64,000 nt of DNA from Streptomyces tailanensis. Lineage in GTDB: Bacteria > Actinomycetota > Actinomycetes > Streptomycetales > Streptomycetaceae. The position numbers were made by a program, and so were the translations under genes. The notes under the pieces are model-generated. The model was not told the DNA's origin, searched no databases, and saw only the letters and a list, made by a program, of their open reading frames with translations. This document shows, piece after piece, positions 52,746-61,861 of the stretch (position 1 is the first letter of the stretch; every line of letters starts with the position of its first letter). The stretch is taken from assembly GCF_008386495.1 (NCBI RefSeq), contig NZ_VTHJ01000003.1, positions 1 through 64,000 of the forward strand. Direction: 5' to 3'.

Positions 52746-52881
52746 TTTCCCGTGCGCGCCCGTTCGGCCCTGTCCGCGCCCTCGAAGAGATCGACAGGGC
52801 CGATCGCTCAGTAACGATCGTGCTTTCGACAACACAACTCTTGACGCACCTGTAACGCCGGAGCAAGACTCCCGTCCATCG

Positions 52882-52898
52882 GTCGACATTGTCGAACG
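52882..52898. promoter_or_regulatory. Candidate GylR operator upstream of glpF
   Basis: GTCGACATTGTCGAACG contains the perfect dyad TCGACA-T-TGTCGA. It is 80 bp before the glpF start and very similar to the dyad before gylR. A GylR role is inferred from this double occurrence. Confidence 0.75.
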
Positions 52899-52978
52899 CT
52901 TACCGGCAATACGCGCTACAGTGTCACAGCGCCAAGGGCCGAACCTCTTCCCCTGGACGAAGGACAAAGGAGTCGCGG

Positions 52979-53779
52979 GTGTCCAGCTCCGACATCTTCA
53001 TCGGCGAGACCATCGGTACCGCCATACTCATCCTGCTCGGCGGCGGTGTGTGCGCCGCCGTCACGCTGAAGGCCTCCAAGGCCCGTAACGCCGGTTGGCT
53101 CGCCATCACCTTCGGGTGGGGTTTTGCCGTTCTGACGGCCGTCTACACCTCCGCGCCGCTTTCCGGCGCCCACCTGAACCCGGCCGTGACCCTCGCGCTC
53201 GCGCTCAAGGACGACGGCATCGACTGGAGCCAGGTCCCCACCTACTGGGGCGGGCAGCTGCTCGGCGCGATGATCGGCGCCGCTCTGGTCTGGGTCGCCT
53301 ACTACGGCCAGTTCCACGCCCACCTCACCGACAGGGAAATCGTCGGCGGTCCGGGCGCGGAGACCACGAAGGCCAAGGCCGTCGAGGCGCGGGAGACCGG
53401 CGCCGGCCCGGTGCTCGGCATCTTCTCCACCGGCCCGGAGATCCGGAACGCGGCGCAGAACATCGCCACCGAGGTCATCGGCACCGTCGTCCTCGTCCTG
53501 GCGGTGCTCACCCAGGGCCTGAACGGCGACGGCAAGGGTCTCGGCACCCTCGGCGCCCTGATCACCGCGCTCGTCGTGGTCTCCATCGGTCTCTCGCTCG
53601 GCGGCCCGACCGGCTACGCGATCAACCCGGCCCGTGACCTCGGTCCGCGTATCGTCCACGCCCTGCTCCCCCTGCCCAACAAGGGCGGCTCCGACTGGAG
53701 CTACGCCTGGATCCCGGTGGTCGGTCCCCTGATCGGCGCCGCCATCGCCGCAGGCGTCTACAACGTCGCATTCGCTTAA
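52979..53779 (+). CDS. glpF: Glycerol facilitator GlpF
   Basis: 266-residue aquaglyceroporin (gylC equivalent). Six membrane segments and two half-helices carry the two NPA boxes, [10 protein letters not shown] and [11 protein letters not shown]; the Asp after the second box is diagnostic of glycerol rather than water channels. It lets glycerol diffuse into the cell, where GlpK traps it. I start at GTG 52979 with AAAGGAG 6 bases upstream. It is the first gene of the glpF-glpK-glpD operon, with 95 bp to glpK. Confidence 0.95.
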   Translation: MSSSDIFIGETIGTAILILLGGGVCAAVTLKASKARNAGWLAITFGWGFAVLTAVYTSAPLSGAHLNPAVTLALALKDDGIDWSQVPTYWGGQLLGAMIGAALVWVAYYGQFHAHLTDREIVGGPGAETTKAKAVEARETGAGPVLGIFSTGPEIRNAAQNIATEVIGTVVLVLAVLTQGLNGDGKGLGTLGALITALVVVSIGLSLGGPTGYAINPARDLGPRIVHALLPLPNKGGSDWSYAWIPVVGPLIGAAIAAGVYNVAFA

Positions 53780-53874
53780 GGGCACCCAGAGCCGCCAGAG
53801 CCGCAGTCCTACGGAACGCTCAGCACGCGCCGTACGTACAGCCCGTTGACCAGTTGAACCTTCAGGAGCACATC

Positions 53875-55413
53875 GTGACCGACGCCCACACCGCCGGACC
53901 GTTCATCGCCGCGATCGACCAGGGCACCACCTCCAGCCGCTGCATCGTCTTCGACCGGGACGGCCGTATCGTCTCCGTCGATCAGAAGGAGCACGAGCAG
54001 ATCTTCCCGAAGCCGGGCTGGGTCGAGCACAACGCCACCGAGATCTGGACGAACGTCCAGGAGGTCGTCGCCGGGGCCATCGAGAAGGCCGGCATCACCC
54101 GTGACGACATCAAGGCCATCGGCATCACCAACCAGCGCGAGACCACGCTGCTGTGGGACAAGAACACCGGTGAGCCCGTCCACAACGCCATCGTCTGGCA
54201 GGACACCCGCACCGACGCCCTCTGCAAGGAGCTCGGCCGCAACGTCGGGCAGGACCGTTTCCGCCGGGAGACCGGTCTGCCGCTGGCCTCATACTTCGCC
54301 GGTCCGAAGGCCCGCTGGCTCCTGGACAACGTCGAGGGTCTGCGTGAGCGTGCCGAGGCCGGCGACATCCTCTTCGGCACCATGGACACCTGGGTCATCT
54401 GGAACCTGACGGGCGGTGTCAACGGCGGCCACCACGTCACCGACGTCACCAACGCCTCCCGCACCCTGCTGATGAACCTGCACACCCTGCAGTGGGACGA
54501 GAAGATCGCCGAGTCCATCGGCGTGCCGTTGTCGATGCTTCCGGAGATCCGCTCCTCCGCCGAGGTGTACGGCGAGATCACCGGCGGCAAGCTGGGCGAC
54601 CTGCTCGGCGGCATCCCGGTCGCCTCCGCGCTCGGCGACCAGCAGGCGGCCCTGTTCGGCCAGACCTGTTTCGCCGAGGGCGAGGCCAAGTCCACGTACG
54701 GCACCGGCACGTTCATGCTCATGAACACCGGCGAGAAGATCATCAACTCCTACTCCGGCCTGCTGACGACCGTCGGCTACCGGATCGGCGACGACAAGCC
54801 GGTCTACGCGCTGGAGGGCTCGATCGCCGTCACCGGTTCGCTGGTGCAGTGGATGCGCGACCAGATGGGGCTCATCTCCACGGCCGCCGAGATCGAGACC
54901 CTCGCGCTCTCGGTCGAGGACAACGGCGGCGCCTACTTCGTACCGGCCTTCTCCGGTCTGTTCGCCCCGTACTGGCGCTCCGACGCCCGCGGTGTGATCG
55001 CCGGTCTCACCCGGTACGTCACCAAGGCGCACCTCGCGCGTGCCGTCCTGGAGGCCACGGCCTGGCAGACCCGTGAGATCACCGACGCCATGACGAAGGA
55101 CTCCGGCGTCGAGCTCGCGGCCCTCAAGGTCGACGGCGGCATGACCTCCAACAACCTGCTGATGCAGACCCTCTCGGACTTCCTGGACGCCCCCGTGGTG
55201 CGCCCGATGGTCGCCGAGACCACCTGCCTCGGCGCCGCCTACGCCGCCGGTCTGGCCGTCGGCTTCTGGACCAGCACCGACGACCTGCGCGCCAACTGGC
55301 GCCGGGCCGCCGAGTGGACCCCCCGCATGGACGCGGACATCCGCGACCGTGAGTACAAGAGCTGGCTCAAGGCCGTCGAGCGGACCATGGGCTGGCTCGA
55401 GGACGAGAACTGA
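53875..55413 (+). CDS. glpK: Glycerol kinase
   Basis: 512-residue FGGY-family kinase that phosphorylates glycerol with ATP to sn-glycerol-3-phosphate, the inducer of the gyl genes. N-terminal phosphate loop [16 protein letters not shown]; central [10 protein letters not shown] and [16 protein letters not shown]-terminal adenosine-binding [15 protein letters not shown]. Length is normal. GTG 53875 has AGGAG 6 bases upstream, better than the upstream ATG at 53854. It is co-transcribed with glpF and glpD. Confidence 0.97.
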   Translation: MTDAHTAGPFIAAIDQGTTSSRCIVFDRDGRIVSVDQKEHEQIFPKPGWVEHNATEIWTNVQEVVAGAIEKAGITRDDIKAIGITNQRETTLLWDKNTGEPVHNAIVWQDTRTDALCKELGRNVGQDRFRRETGLPLASYFAGPKARWLLDNVEGLRERAEAGDILFGTMDTWVIWNLTGGVNGGHHVTDVTNASRTLLMNLHTLQWDEKIAESIGVPLSMLPEIRSSAEVYGEITGGKLGDLLGGIPVASALGDQQAALFGQTCFAEGEAKSTYGTGTFMLMNTGEKIINSYSGLLTTVGYRIGDDKPVYALEGSIAVTGSLVQWMRDQMGLISTAAEIETLALSVEDNGGAYFVPAFSGLFAPYWRSDARGVIAGLTRYVTKAHLARAVLEATAWQTREITDAMTKDSGVELAALKVDGGMTSNNLLMQTLSDFLDAPVVRPMVAETTCLGAAYAAGLAVGFWTSTDDLRANWRRAAEWTPRMDADIRDREYKSWLKAVERTMGWLEDEN

Positions 55414-55436
55414 CGAGAGCTGACGAGAGAGCCCGG

Positions 55437-55473
55437 GAAGCTCTGATCCCGAAGCTCTGTCAGCGAAGCTCTG
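55437..55473. repeat. Three 14-bp-spaced GAAGCTCTG repeats
   Basis: GAAGCTCTG occurs at 55437-55445, 55451-55459 and 55465-55473, a period of 14 bp, in the spacer between glpK and glpD. The last unit is close to the AGGAG preceding glpD. A slippage-derived spacer or an RNA-processing element are both possible. Confidence 0.7.
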
Positions 55474-55493
55474 ATGAGGAGTAAGAACCCGAC

Positions 55494-57110
55494 ATGACCA
55501 GTCAGTCCACCCTGCAAGCCCTGCCTGCCCTGGGGACGCGCCCGGCGTCCGGCTCGAACCCGACCCGTGCCGAGACCCGGGAGCAGCTCGCCAAGGCGTC
55601 GTACGACCTTCTCGTGATCGGCGGCGGCATCCTGGGCATATCCACCGCCTGGCACGCCGCGCAGTCCGGGCTCAGGGTGGCGCTGGTCGACGCCGGTGAC
55701 TTCGCCGGTGCCACCTCCTCCGCCTCCTCCAAGCTGCTCCACGGCGGTCTGCGCTACTTGCAGACCGGCGCGGTGAAGCTGGTGGCGGAGAACCACTTCG
55801 AGCGCCGTGCGGTCTCCCGCCAGGTGGCCCCCCATCTCGCGAACCCGCTCACGTTCTACCTCCCCGTGTACAGGGGCGGGCCGCACGGCGCGGCGAAGCT
55901 CGGGGCGGGCGTCTTCGCCTACTCCGCGCTGTCGGCCTTCGGCGACGGCGTGGGGCACCTGCTGTCGCCGGCGAAGGCCGCGCAGGACGTGCCCGAGCTG
56001 CGCACCGAGAACCTCAAGGCCGTGGCCGTGTACGGCGACGACCAGATGAACGACTCCCGGATGGCCCTGATGACGGTCCGCGCGGCCGTCGAGTCCGGGG
56101 CGGTCGTACTGAACCACGCCGAGGTCACCGGGCTGCGCTTCACCAAGGGGCGCGTGACCGGTGCCGAGCTGCGCGACCGGCTCTCCGGTGACGAGTTCGG
56201 GGTCGACGCGCGACTGGTGCTGAACGCGACCGGGCCGTGGGTCGACCACCTGCGCAGGATGGAGAACCCGAACGCGGCCCCGTCCATCCGGCTGTCCAAG
56301 GGCGCGCACCTCGTCCTGAAGCGGACCTCCCCGTGGAAGGCCGCGCTCGCCACCCCGATCGACAAGTACCGCATCACCTTCGCCCTCCCCTGGGAGGACA
56401 TGCTGCTGCTCGGTACGACCGACGAGGTGTACGAGGGCGACCCGGCGGACGTCGCCGTCAACGACAAGGACATCACCCAGATCCTGGACGAGGCCGCGTT
56501 CTCGATACGGGACCAGCAGCTCGACCGTGACCTGATCACGTACGCGTTCGCGGGGCTGCGGGTGCTGCCGGGCGGTCCCGGTGACACGGCGAAGGCCAAG
56601 CGGGAGACGGTCGTCACCGAGGGGCGGGGCGGGATGCTGTCCGTGGCCGGTGGCAAGTGGACGACCTTCCGGCACATCGGGCGCACGATCATGAAGAAGC
56701 TGGAGGCGCTGCCGGGGCACCCGCTGGGTGAGGACTTCGAGCCGGTCTCCACGCTGCCGAAGAAGCTGCCGCTGCCGGGGGTCGCGAATCCGCGCGCGGT
56801 CGCTCACCGGCTGCTTGTCGACCGGCCCGCGCCCGGGCCCCGCATGGGCGCCGACACCGCACGGCATCTCGCCACGCACTACGGGTCCCTGGCCTTCGAC
56901 ATCGCCCGCCTCGCCAACGAGAACCCCGAGCTCGGCGAGCGGGTGCACCCCGACGCGCCGGAGATCTGGGCACAGGTCGTGTACGCGCGGGACACCGAGT
57001 GGGCCGAGACGGTCGACGATGTGCTGCGGCGGCGTACGACGCTGACGATCCGAGGGCTGGCGACGGACGTGGTCCGTGCGAAGGTCCAGGACCTGCTCGA
57101 CAAGAAGTAG
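55494..57110 (+). CDS. glpD: FAD-dependent glycerol-3-phosphate dehydrogenase
   Basis: 538-residue aerobic GlpD. It oxidises glycerol-3-phosphate to dihydroxyacetone phosphate and passes electrons to the respiratory quinone pool at the membrane face. The FAD-binding N-terminal loop is VIGGGILGISTAWHAAQSGL, followed by the SSASSKLLHGGLRYLQ segment. The C-terminal helical domain begins near residue 415. ATG 55494 has AGGAG about 13 bases upstream, a rather long spacing. It completes the operon and is followed by a terminator at 57153-57190. Confidence 0.96.
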   Translation: MTSQSTLQALPALGTRPASGSNPTRAETREQLAKASYDLLVIGGGILGISTAWHAAQSGLRVALVDAGDFAGATSSASSKLLHGGLRYLQTGAVKLVAENHFERRAVSRQVAPHLANPLTFYLPVYRGGPHGAAKLGAGVFAYSALSAFGDGVGHLLSPAKAAQDVPELRTENLKAVAVYGDDQMNDSRMALMTVRAAVESGAVVLNHAEVTGLRFTKGRVTGAELRDRLSGDEFGVDARLVLNATGPWVDHLRRMENPNAAPSIRLSKGAHLVLKRTSPWKAALATPIDKYRITFALPWEDMLLLGTTDEVYEGDPADVAVNDKDITQILDEAAFSIRDQQLDRDLITYAFAGLRVLPGGPGDTAKAKRETVVTEGRGGMLSVAGGKWTTFRHIGRTIMKKLEALPGHPLGEDFEPVSTLPKKLPLPGVANPRAVAHRLLVDRPAPGPRMGADTARHLATHYGSLAFDIARLANENPELGERVHPDAPEIWAQVVYARDTEWAETVDDVLRRRTTLTIRGLATDVVRAKVQDLLDKK

Positions 57111-57152
57111 GCCCTCGACAAGAGACAGGCCCAAGTAGGCCCGTAGGCCAAG

Positions 57153-57190
57153 GGGGCGGCTCCACATCGACAGGCCGGTGGAGCCGCCCC
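57153..57190 (+). terminator. Terminator after glpD
   Basis: GGGGCGGCTCCAC (57153-57165) and GTGGAGCCGCCCC (57178-57190) form a perfect 13-bp stem with a 12-base loop, followed by TTTCCC. It ends the glycerol operon. Confidence 0.92.
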
Positions 57191-57225
57191 TTTCCCGCGT
57201 CGTGTAAAGCCCCTGATGAAGGCCC

Positions 57226-57252
57226 CATAATGGCCTGAGACATCGGATGTCT
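57226..57252 (+). promoter_or_regulatory. Promoter and likely autoregulatory operator of the FadR-type gene
   Basis: CATAAT (57226-57231) resembles a -10 box. A perfect palindrome AGACATC-G-GATGTCT (57238-57252) follows at about the expected transcription start and precedes GGGAGGG and the ATG by 20 bp. A repressor bound there would block its own promoter. The assignment to this GntR protein is inference. Confidence 0.6.
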
Positions 57253-57272
57253 GAACGACAGGGAGGGCCGCC

Positions 57273-57944
57273 ATGGCAGTCACCGACGAGGCGATCGAGA
57301 AGATCAAGGGGATGATCGTCGCCGGCGCGCTGCGCCCCGGCGACCGCCTGCCCAAGGAGAGCGAGCTCGCCGCCGATCTCGGGCTGTCCCGGAACTCCCT
57401 GCGCGAGGCGGTGCGCGCCCTGTCGTTGATCCGCATCCTGGACGTACGGCAGGGCGACGGCACCTACGTCACGAGCCTCGACCCTCAACTCCTCCTGGAG
57501 GCGCTGAGTTTCGTCGTGGACTTCCATCGCGACGACACCGTCCTGGAGTTCCTCGCGGTGCGCCGCATTCTGGAGCCGGCGGCCACCGCGATGGCCGCCC
57601 TGCGTATCAGCGAGCAGCAACTGGACGCGCTGGGCGCCCAGTTGGACATGCTGGGCGCCGAGCCGTCGGTGGAGGAACTGGTCGCCTGCGACCTGGAGTT
57701 CCACAAGGGCATCGTGCAGAGCTCCGGAAACTCCGTGCTCTGCTCCCTCCTCGACGGCCTGTCCGGCCCGACCACCCGGGCCCGTATCTGGCGCGGCCTC
57801 ACCCAGGAGGACGCCGTCAGCCGCACCCTCCACGAGCACCGCGCCATCCTCGCCGCCCTCCGCGACCGCGACGCGGAGGCCGCCCGTTCGTGGGCGACGG
57901 TCCACATCGCGAGCGTGGAGCAGTGGCTGCGGTCGTCGCTGTGA
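57273..57944 (+). CDS. FadR/GntR-family regulator
   Basis: 223-residue GntR-type regulator of the FadR subfamily. The winged HTH spans about 1-70 (LPKESELAADLGLSRNSLRE), then the helical FCD ligand domain (about 80-215) with metal-binding His residues in CDLEFHKGI and LHEHRAILAAL, His near 192 also being candidate. The effector is unknown but small organic acids are usual. GGGAGGG lies 6 bases before ATG 57273. It stands alone between the glycerol operon and the parJ gene; a palindrome at its promoter suggests self-repression. Confidence 0.92.
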   Translation: MAVTDEAIEKIKGMIVAGALRPGDRLPKESELAADLGLSRNSLREAVRALSLIRILDVRQGDGTYVTSLDPQLLLEALSFVVDFHRDDTVLEFLAVRRILEPAATAMAALRISEQQLDALGAQLDMLGAEPSVEELVACDLEFHKGIVQSSGNSVLCSLLDGLSGPTTRARIWRGLTQEDAVSRTLHEHRAILAALRDRDAEAARSWATVHIASVEQWLRSSL

Positions 57945-58102
57945 GAAGTTGATCACTCGGGGAGCCTGTGGTCCAGGAGTGTTTGAGCCGTGCGAACGGG
58001 GCATTGATCCGTTCACTCCCCCGTGCAAGGGGGCTGCGGAGGCCCCCTGGGCACGCCGTAAGGTTGGGGCGTACGCGAGGGCACGTCGGAAGGAGGCGCT
58101 GG

Positions 58103-59083
58103 GTGATCGAGCTGGAGGGGGTTCCCGAGCTGATCGACCCAGTCATGGTGGCCGCGTTCGAAGGCTGGAACGACGCCGGCGACGCCGCCTCCACCGCGGT
58201 CGCGCACCTGGACAGGGAGTGGAAGGGCGAGGTGTTCGCGGCGCTGGACGCCGAGGACTACTACGACTTCCAGGTGAACCGGCCCACGGTGTGGCTGGAC
58301 GGCGGCGTACGGAAGATCACCTGGCCGACGACGAGGTTGTCCGTGGTCAGGGTCGGCGGCGAGAAGCCCCGTGATCTCGTACTCGTCCGAGGTATCGAAC
58401 CGTCGATGCGGTGGCGCTCGTTCTGCAACGAGCTGCTGGGCTTCGCCCACGAGCTGGGCGTGGAGCTGGTGGTCATCCTGGGCGCGCTGCTCGGTGACAC
58501 CCCACACACCCGTCCGGTGCCGGTCAGCGGTGTCACGTCCGACCCGGACCTGGCGCAGCGGATGGATCTGGAGGAGACCAAGTACGAGGGCCCCACGGGC
58601 ATCGTCGGCATCCTCCAGGAGGCGTGCACGCACGCGGGTGTCCCGGCGGTCTCGCTCTGGGCCGCGGTGCCGCACTACGTGTCGCAGCCGCCGAACCCGA
58701 AGGCGACGCTGGCCCTGCTGAACCGGCTCGAGGACCTGATCGACGTGCGCATTCCGCTGGGCGAGCTGCCCGAGGACGCGCGTGCGTGGCAGGTGGGCGT
58801 GGATCAGCTGGCCGCCGAGGACAGCGAGGTCGCGGAGTACGTGCAGACGTTGGAGGAGGCCCGGGACACCGCGGAGCTGCCGGAGGCGTCGGGCGAGGCG
58901 ATCGCTCGGGAGTTCGAGCGGTATCTGCGGCGGCGGGACGGTGGCCCTGCGGGTGGCTCCGCCGGTCAGGCTGGGGGGCATGCTACGGCTGACGGGGGTG
59001 ACGGGGGGTCCGGTAGTTGGCGTACCCGGCCGCCGAAGCCGCCACGTCCGGATGCCGGTGACGAGGAATCGTCCGAGGACTGA
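58103..59083 (+). CDS. parJ: PAC2-family protein ParJ
   Basis: 326-residue PAC2/DUF75 protein. The N-terminus IELEGVPELIDPVMVAAFEG and the GALLGDTPHTRPVPVSGV loop are typical of the family, which has a purine-nucleoside-phosphorylase-like fold related to proteasome assembly chaperones. The 50 C-terminal residues are Gly/Pro-rich and disordered. By synteny this is the counterpart of S. coelicolor SCO1662 (ParJ), reported to modulate ParA polymerisation during sporulation septation. I start at GTG 58103 (GGAGG 7 bases upstream); the frame is open to 57968 without homology. The role here is inferred from position and family. Confidence 0.87.
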   Translation: MIELEGVPELIDPVMVAAFEGWNDAGDAASTAVAHLDREWKGEVFAALDAEDYYDFQVNRPTVWLDGGVRKITWPTTRLSVVRVGGEKPRDLVLVRGIEPSMRWRSFCNELLGFAHELGVELVVILGALLGDTPHTRPVPVSGVTSDPDLAQRMDLEETKYEGPTGIVGILQEACTHAGVPAVSLWAAVPHYVSQPPNPKATLALLNRLEDLIDVRIPLGELPEDARAWQVGVDQLAAEDSEVAEYVQTLEEARDTAELPEASGEAIAREFERYLRRRDGGPAGGSAGQAGGHATADGGDGGSGSWRTRPPKPPRPDAGDEESSED

Positions 59084-59123
59084 TCACGGGCTGCCTGGAA
59101 CGGTGCGTGGCAGTCTACGGGTT

Positions 59124-59205
59124 GGTTGTGGCTGGTCGCGCCCACGCGGCGGAGCCGCATATCGGCAGAGCCCCGCGCCCTTTGGGGCGCGGGGAAAGCC
59201 GCCGG
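59124..59205. repeat. Dispersed Streptomyces intergenic repeat, copy C
   Basis: TGGTTGTGGCTGGTCGCGCC, CACGCGGCGGAGCCGCATAT, CGGCAGAGCCCCGCGCCCTT and GGGGCGCGGGG follow each other. It matches copies A and B and lies between the convergent parJ and propeller genes. The end CCCCGCGCCC TTTG GGGCGCGGGG is itself a strong hairpin. Confidence 0.75.
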
Positions 59206-59221
59206 TGCTTATAAGTGGCCC

Positions 59222-60217
59222 TCAGCGGTCCACCGCGACCACGGCGTATGTCGTGTCCGGGGTCGGGGTTGTGGTGAAGCGGGCGTTGGGCAGGTACAGC
59301 CTGCCCTTGAACGCGGCCACCGTCGTCGGGACGTCGAAGTCCGGGTCCGTGACGCGGCCTTCGAAGATGCCGCTGCGGCCGTCCTCCGCGAGCTTGAAGA
59401 CGTCGATCGCGTTCTGACGGTTCTGCACCACGTAGAGGCGCCGTCCGAGGAGCAGCAGGCCGTCGCCGTTGGTGAGGGGTGCCGCGTCGCCGAGGTCGAC
59501 GAGCTTGGTCACGCCGGTCCTGGGGTCGACGCGGTGCAGGCCGCCGACGCCGGACTGGACGACCAGCAGCGCCTTGCCGTCCGGGGTGCTGGTGATGCCG
59601 TTGGCGTTGACGACCTCGCCCGGCGTCTGGGTCCAGTCGCCGCTGAGCGTGACCGTCACGACCTCGTCCGCGTCCGGCAGGGCGCCGTGGCGTCCGAGCG
59701 GCAGGGCGTAGAGGGCCGGCTGGTAGGAGTCGGTGAACCAGGCGGTGCGCGGGGTCAGGAAGACGTCGTTGGCGAAGCTCGGCGTCTTCGTGGTGAGCAC
59801 GTAGGACGCGATGATCTCGCCGGTGCGCACGTCGACCACCCGGGCGCCCTGACCCCGTCCGGCGACGAACAGCCGCCCCCGGCCGTCGAGTTTGAGCCCC
59901 ACGGAGGGCGTACCCGGGCCTGCGGAGATGATGCCGCCCTGGCCCGTGCGCAGGTCGGCGCGGTAGATCGAGCCGTCTCCGAGTGAGCCGAGATAGGCGT
60001 GCGGGCCGCCGCCGATGGTGATGCCCTCGGGACGGAAGCCGTTGGGCAGCGGGATGATGTCGGGCCAGGAGCTCGCGGCCGTCTTCGCGGTCCCGGCGGC
60101 CGTCGCGGTGCCGGCCGACGCCCCGACGAGCAGCGCGCCCGCCGTGGCCGCGGCCGACGTGGCGAGCAGTCTTCGCCGACTGATGTGAGGTGCGGAGGAG
60201 GAGTGCGGGAGTGCCAC
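59222..60217 (-). CDS. Tat-exported beta-propeller protein (SMP-30/NHL-like)
   Basis: 331-residue exported protein. The N-terminus carries a twin-arginine signal, ISRRRLLATSAAATAG, with the Arg pair at about 14-15 and a hydrophobic stretch to about 40 ending ASAGTATAA. The mature part has repeated propeller-type blades (GFRPEGITIGGGPHAYLGSL, VNANGITSTPDGKALLVVQS) typical of SMP-30/gluconolactonase-like and NHL proteins. Substrate unknown; lactonase or a ligand-binding role are possible. GTG 60217 has AAGGGA 7 bases upstream. It is probably exported through the TatAC system encoded in the same window. Confidence 0.88.
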   Translation of the reverse strand: MALPHSSSAPHISRRRLLATSAAATAGALLVGASAGTATAAGTAKTAASSWPDIIPLPNGFRPEGITIGGGPHAYLGSLGDGSIYRADLRTGQGGIISAGPGTPSVGLKLDGRGRLFVAGRGQGARVVDVRTGEIIASYVLTTKTPSFANDVFLTPRTAWFTDSYQPALYALPLGRHGALPDADEVVTVTLSGDWTQTPGEVVNANGITSTPDGKALLVVQSGVGGLHRVDPRTGVTKLVDLGDAAPLTNGDGLLLLGRRLYVVQNRQNAIDVFKLAEDGRSGIFEGRVTDPDFDVPTTVAAFKGRLYLPNARFTTTPTPDTTYAVVAVDR

Positions 60218-60385
60218 TGTTCGTCCCTTCCACGAAGGGACCGGCAGCTGGCCGGTCCGGCTTTCAACTGACTCTGTCACCCCATCACATGCCGATGGTC
60301 CCCGCAGCGCTTCGACATTCGAACGACAGCCTCTTGACAGCGTCACGACAGCTATTGGCCGGATTGTGACGGCCTGTCAACGAAC

Positions 60386-60417
60386 AGGGCGCCCCCTTCA
60401 GTCGAAGGGGACGCCCT
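60386..60417. terminator. Hairpin downstream of mshC
   Basis: AGGGCGCCCCCTTC (60386-60399) pairs with GAAGGGGACGCCCT (60404-60417) around AGTC with one mismatch. It is 15 bp past the mshC stop on the minus strand. Confidence 0.88.
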
Positions 60418-60431
60418 ATGAGGTCACGACG

Positions 60432-61661
60432 TCACAGTGCCACGCCCAGCAGCGCGTCCACGGCACGCGATACGACGCCGGGCGCCCCCTCGTCCGTCCC
60501 GCCCTGCTCCTGCTGGAACGCGGCCCAGCGGTCGACCGCGGCGAGCGCGGCCGGGGCGTCAAGGTCGTTCGCGAGGGCCGCGCGAATCTCCTCGACGAGT
60601 GCCTCGGCGGGCGGCCCATCGGGACGGGAGACAGCGGCGCGCCACCGGTCGAGGCGGGCGACGGCGTCTTCGAGGACCTGGTCGGTCCACTCCCAGTCGG
60701 CCCGGTAGTGGTGCGCGAGCAGCGAGAGCCGTATCGCGGCCGGGTCTACGCCGTCGCGCCGCAGCTTGGAGACGAAGACCAGGTTGCCCTTGGACTTCGA
60801 CATCTTCTCGCCGTGCAGCGCGACCATGCCGGCGTGGACGTACGCCTTGGCCATGGGGAACTCGCCGGTCAGCACCTGGGCGTGCGAGGCGCCCATCTCG
60901 TGGTGCGGGAAGGCGAGGTCGGAGCCGCCGCCCTGGACGTCGAAGCCCATGCCGAGGTGGTCGAGGGCGATGGCGACGCACTCGATGTGCCAGCCGGGCC
61001 GACCGCGCCCGAGAGAGCCGCCGTCCCAGCTGGGCTCGCCCTCGCGCGCGGCCATCCAGAGCATCGGGTCGAGCGGGTTCTTCTTGCCCACCCGGTCCGG
61101 GTCGCCGCCGCGCTCGGCGGACAGCAGGCGCATGGCGGCGGCGTCGAGGCCCGAGACCTTGCCGAAGTCGGGGTCGGCCTCGACGGAGAAGTAGATGTCG
61201 CCTTCGAGTTCGTACGCGGCGCCGGCGTCCCGGAGACGTTCGACGAGCGGCACGATGCCGGGGATGGCCTCGACGGCGCCGATGTAGTCCTGCGGCGGCA
61301 GCATCCGCAGGGCGGTCATGTCCTCACGGAAGAGGGCGGTCTCCTTCTCGGCGAGGGCCACCCAGTCGACGCCGTCGCGCTCGGCCCGCTCCAGGAGCGG
61401 ATCGTCGACGTCGGTCACGTTCTGGACGTAGTGAACCTGCCGCTTGGTGTCGAGCCACACGCGCTGTACGAGGTCGAACGCGTTGTAGGTCGCCGCGTGA
61501 CCCATGTGGGTCGCGTCGTACGGGGTGATACCGCAGACGTAGATACGGGCGACGGGACCGGGCTCGAGCGTGACGAGCCTTCCGGTCGCGGTGTCGTGGA
61601 TCTGGAGGTCGCGGCCCTTGCCAGGCAGGGCGGGGACCTCAGAAGCGGGCCAGGCATGCAT
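60432..61661 (-). CDS. mshC: Cysteine:GlcN-Ins ligase MshC (mycothiol biosynthesis)
   Basis: 409-residue relative of cysteinyl-tRNA synthetase that joins cysteine to GlcN-inositol with ATP, the third enzymatic step of mycothiol synthesis. The adenylate-binding HxGH-type motif is HMGHAATY, and the KMSKS loop reads EKMSKSKGN. Zinc ligands include the Cys in YVCGITPYD and the HIECVAI region. The tRNA-binding C-terminal domain of true CysS is absent, and its length fits MshC. I prefer ATG 61661 over 61667 for spacing from AGG. It is probably co-transcribed with the upstream kinase-like/DUF3090 genes or has its own promoter beyond the repeat. Confidence 0.94.
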   Translation of the reverse strand: MHAWPASEVPALPGKGRDLQIHDTATGRLVTLEPGPVARIYVCGITPYDATHMGHAATYNAFDLVQRVWLDTKRQVHYVQNVTDVDDPLLERAERDGVDWVALAEKETALFREDMTALRMLPPQDYIGAVEAIPGIVPLVERLRDAGAAYELEGDIYFSVEADPDFGKVSGLDAAAMRLLSAERGGDPDRVGKKNPLDPMLWMAAREGEPSWDGGSLGRGRPGWHIECVAIALDHLGMGFDVQGGGSDLAFPHHEMGASHAQVLTGEFPMAKAYVHAGMVALHGEKMSKSKGNLVFVSKLRRDGVDPAAIRLSLLAHHYRADWEWTDQVLEDAVARLDRWRAAVSRPDGPPAEALVEEIRAALANDLDAPAALAAVDRWAAFQQEQGGTDEGAPGVVSRAVDALLGVAL

Positions 61662-61789
61662 GTACATGAGCCTAACCCGATGCCTGCGGCGCTAAGCCGG
61701 GTGCCTGGTGACTCGGGGGTACGCGGGTGGGCTGGGGGGGGGTCGGGCGCCTAATAGCTCGGGAGTACGCCTGATATCGCGACTGCGGG

Positions 61790-61855
61790 TCGTGTGTGGC
61801 TGGTCGCTCAGTTCCCCGCGCCCCTTTAGGGCTGCGCCCCATCAAGGGCGCGGCC
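61790..61855. repeat. Dispersed Streptomyces intergenic repeat, copy D
   Basis: GTGTGGCTGGTCGCTCAGTT, then CCCCGCGCCCCTTTAGGGCT, and GCGCCCCATCAAGGGCGCGG. It shares the GCGACCAGCCAC and GGGCGCGGGG blocks with copies A-C but lacks the central GGCGGAGCCGC segment, so it is a shorter variant. It lies just beyond the stop of the kinase-like gene. Confidence 0.7.
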
Positions 61856-61861
61856 CCGTCT

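Noticed and set aside
55239..58028. 929-residue minus-strand open frame opposite glpD and the FadR gene
   Set aside because: It spans several genuine plus-strand genes and a terminator, and has the Val/Gly/Asp-rich makeup typical of antisense frames.
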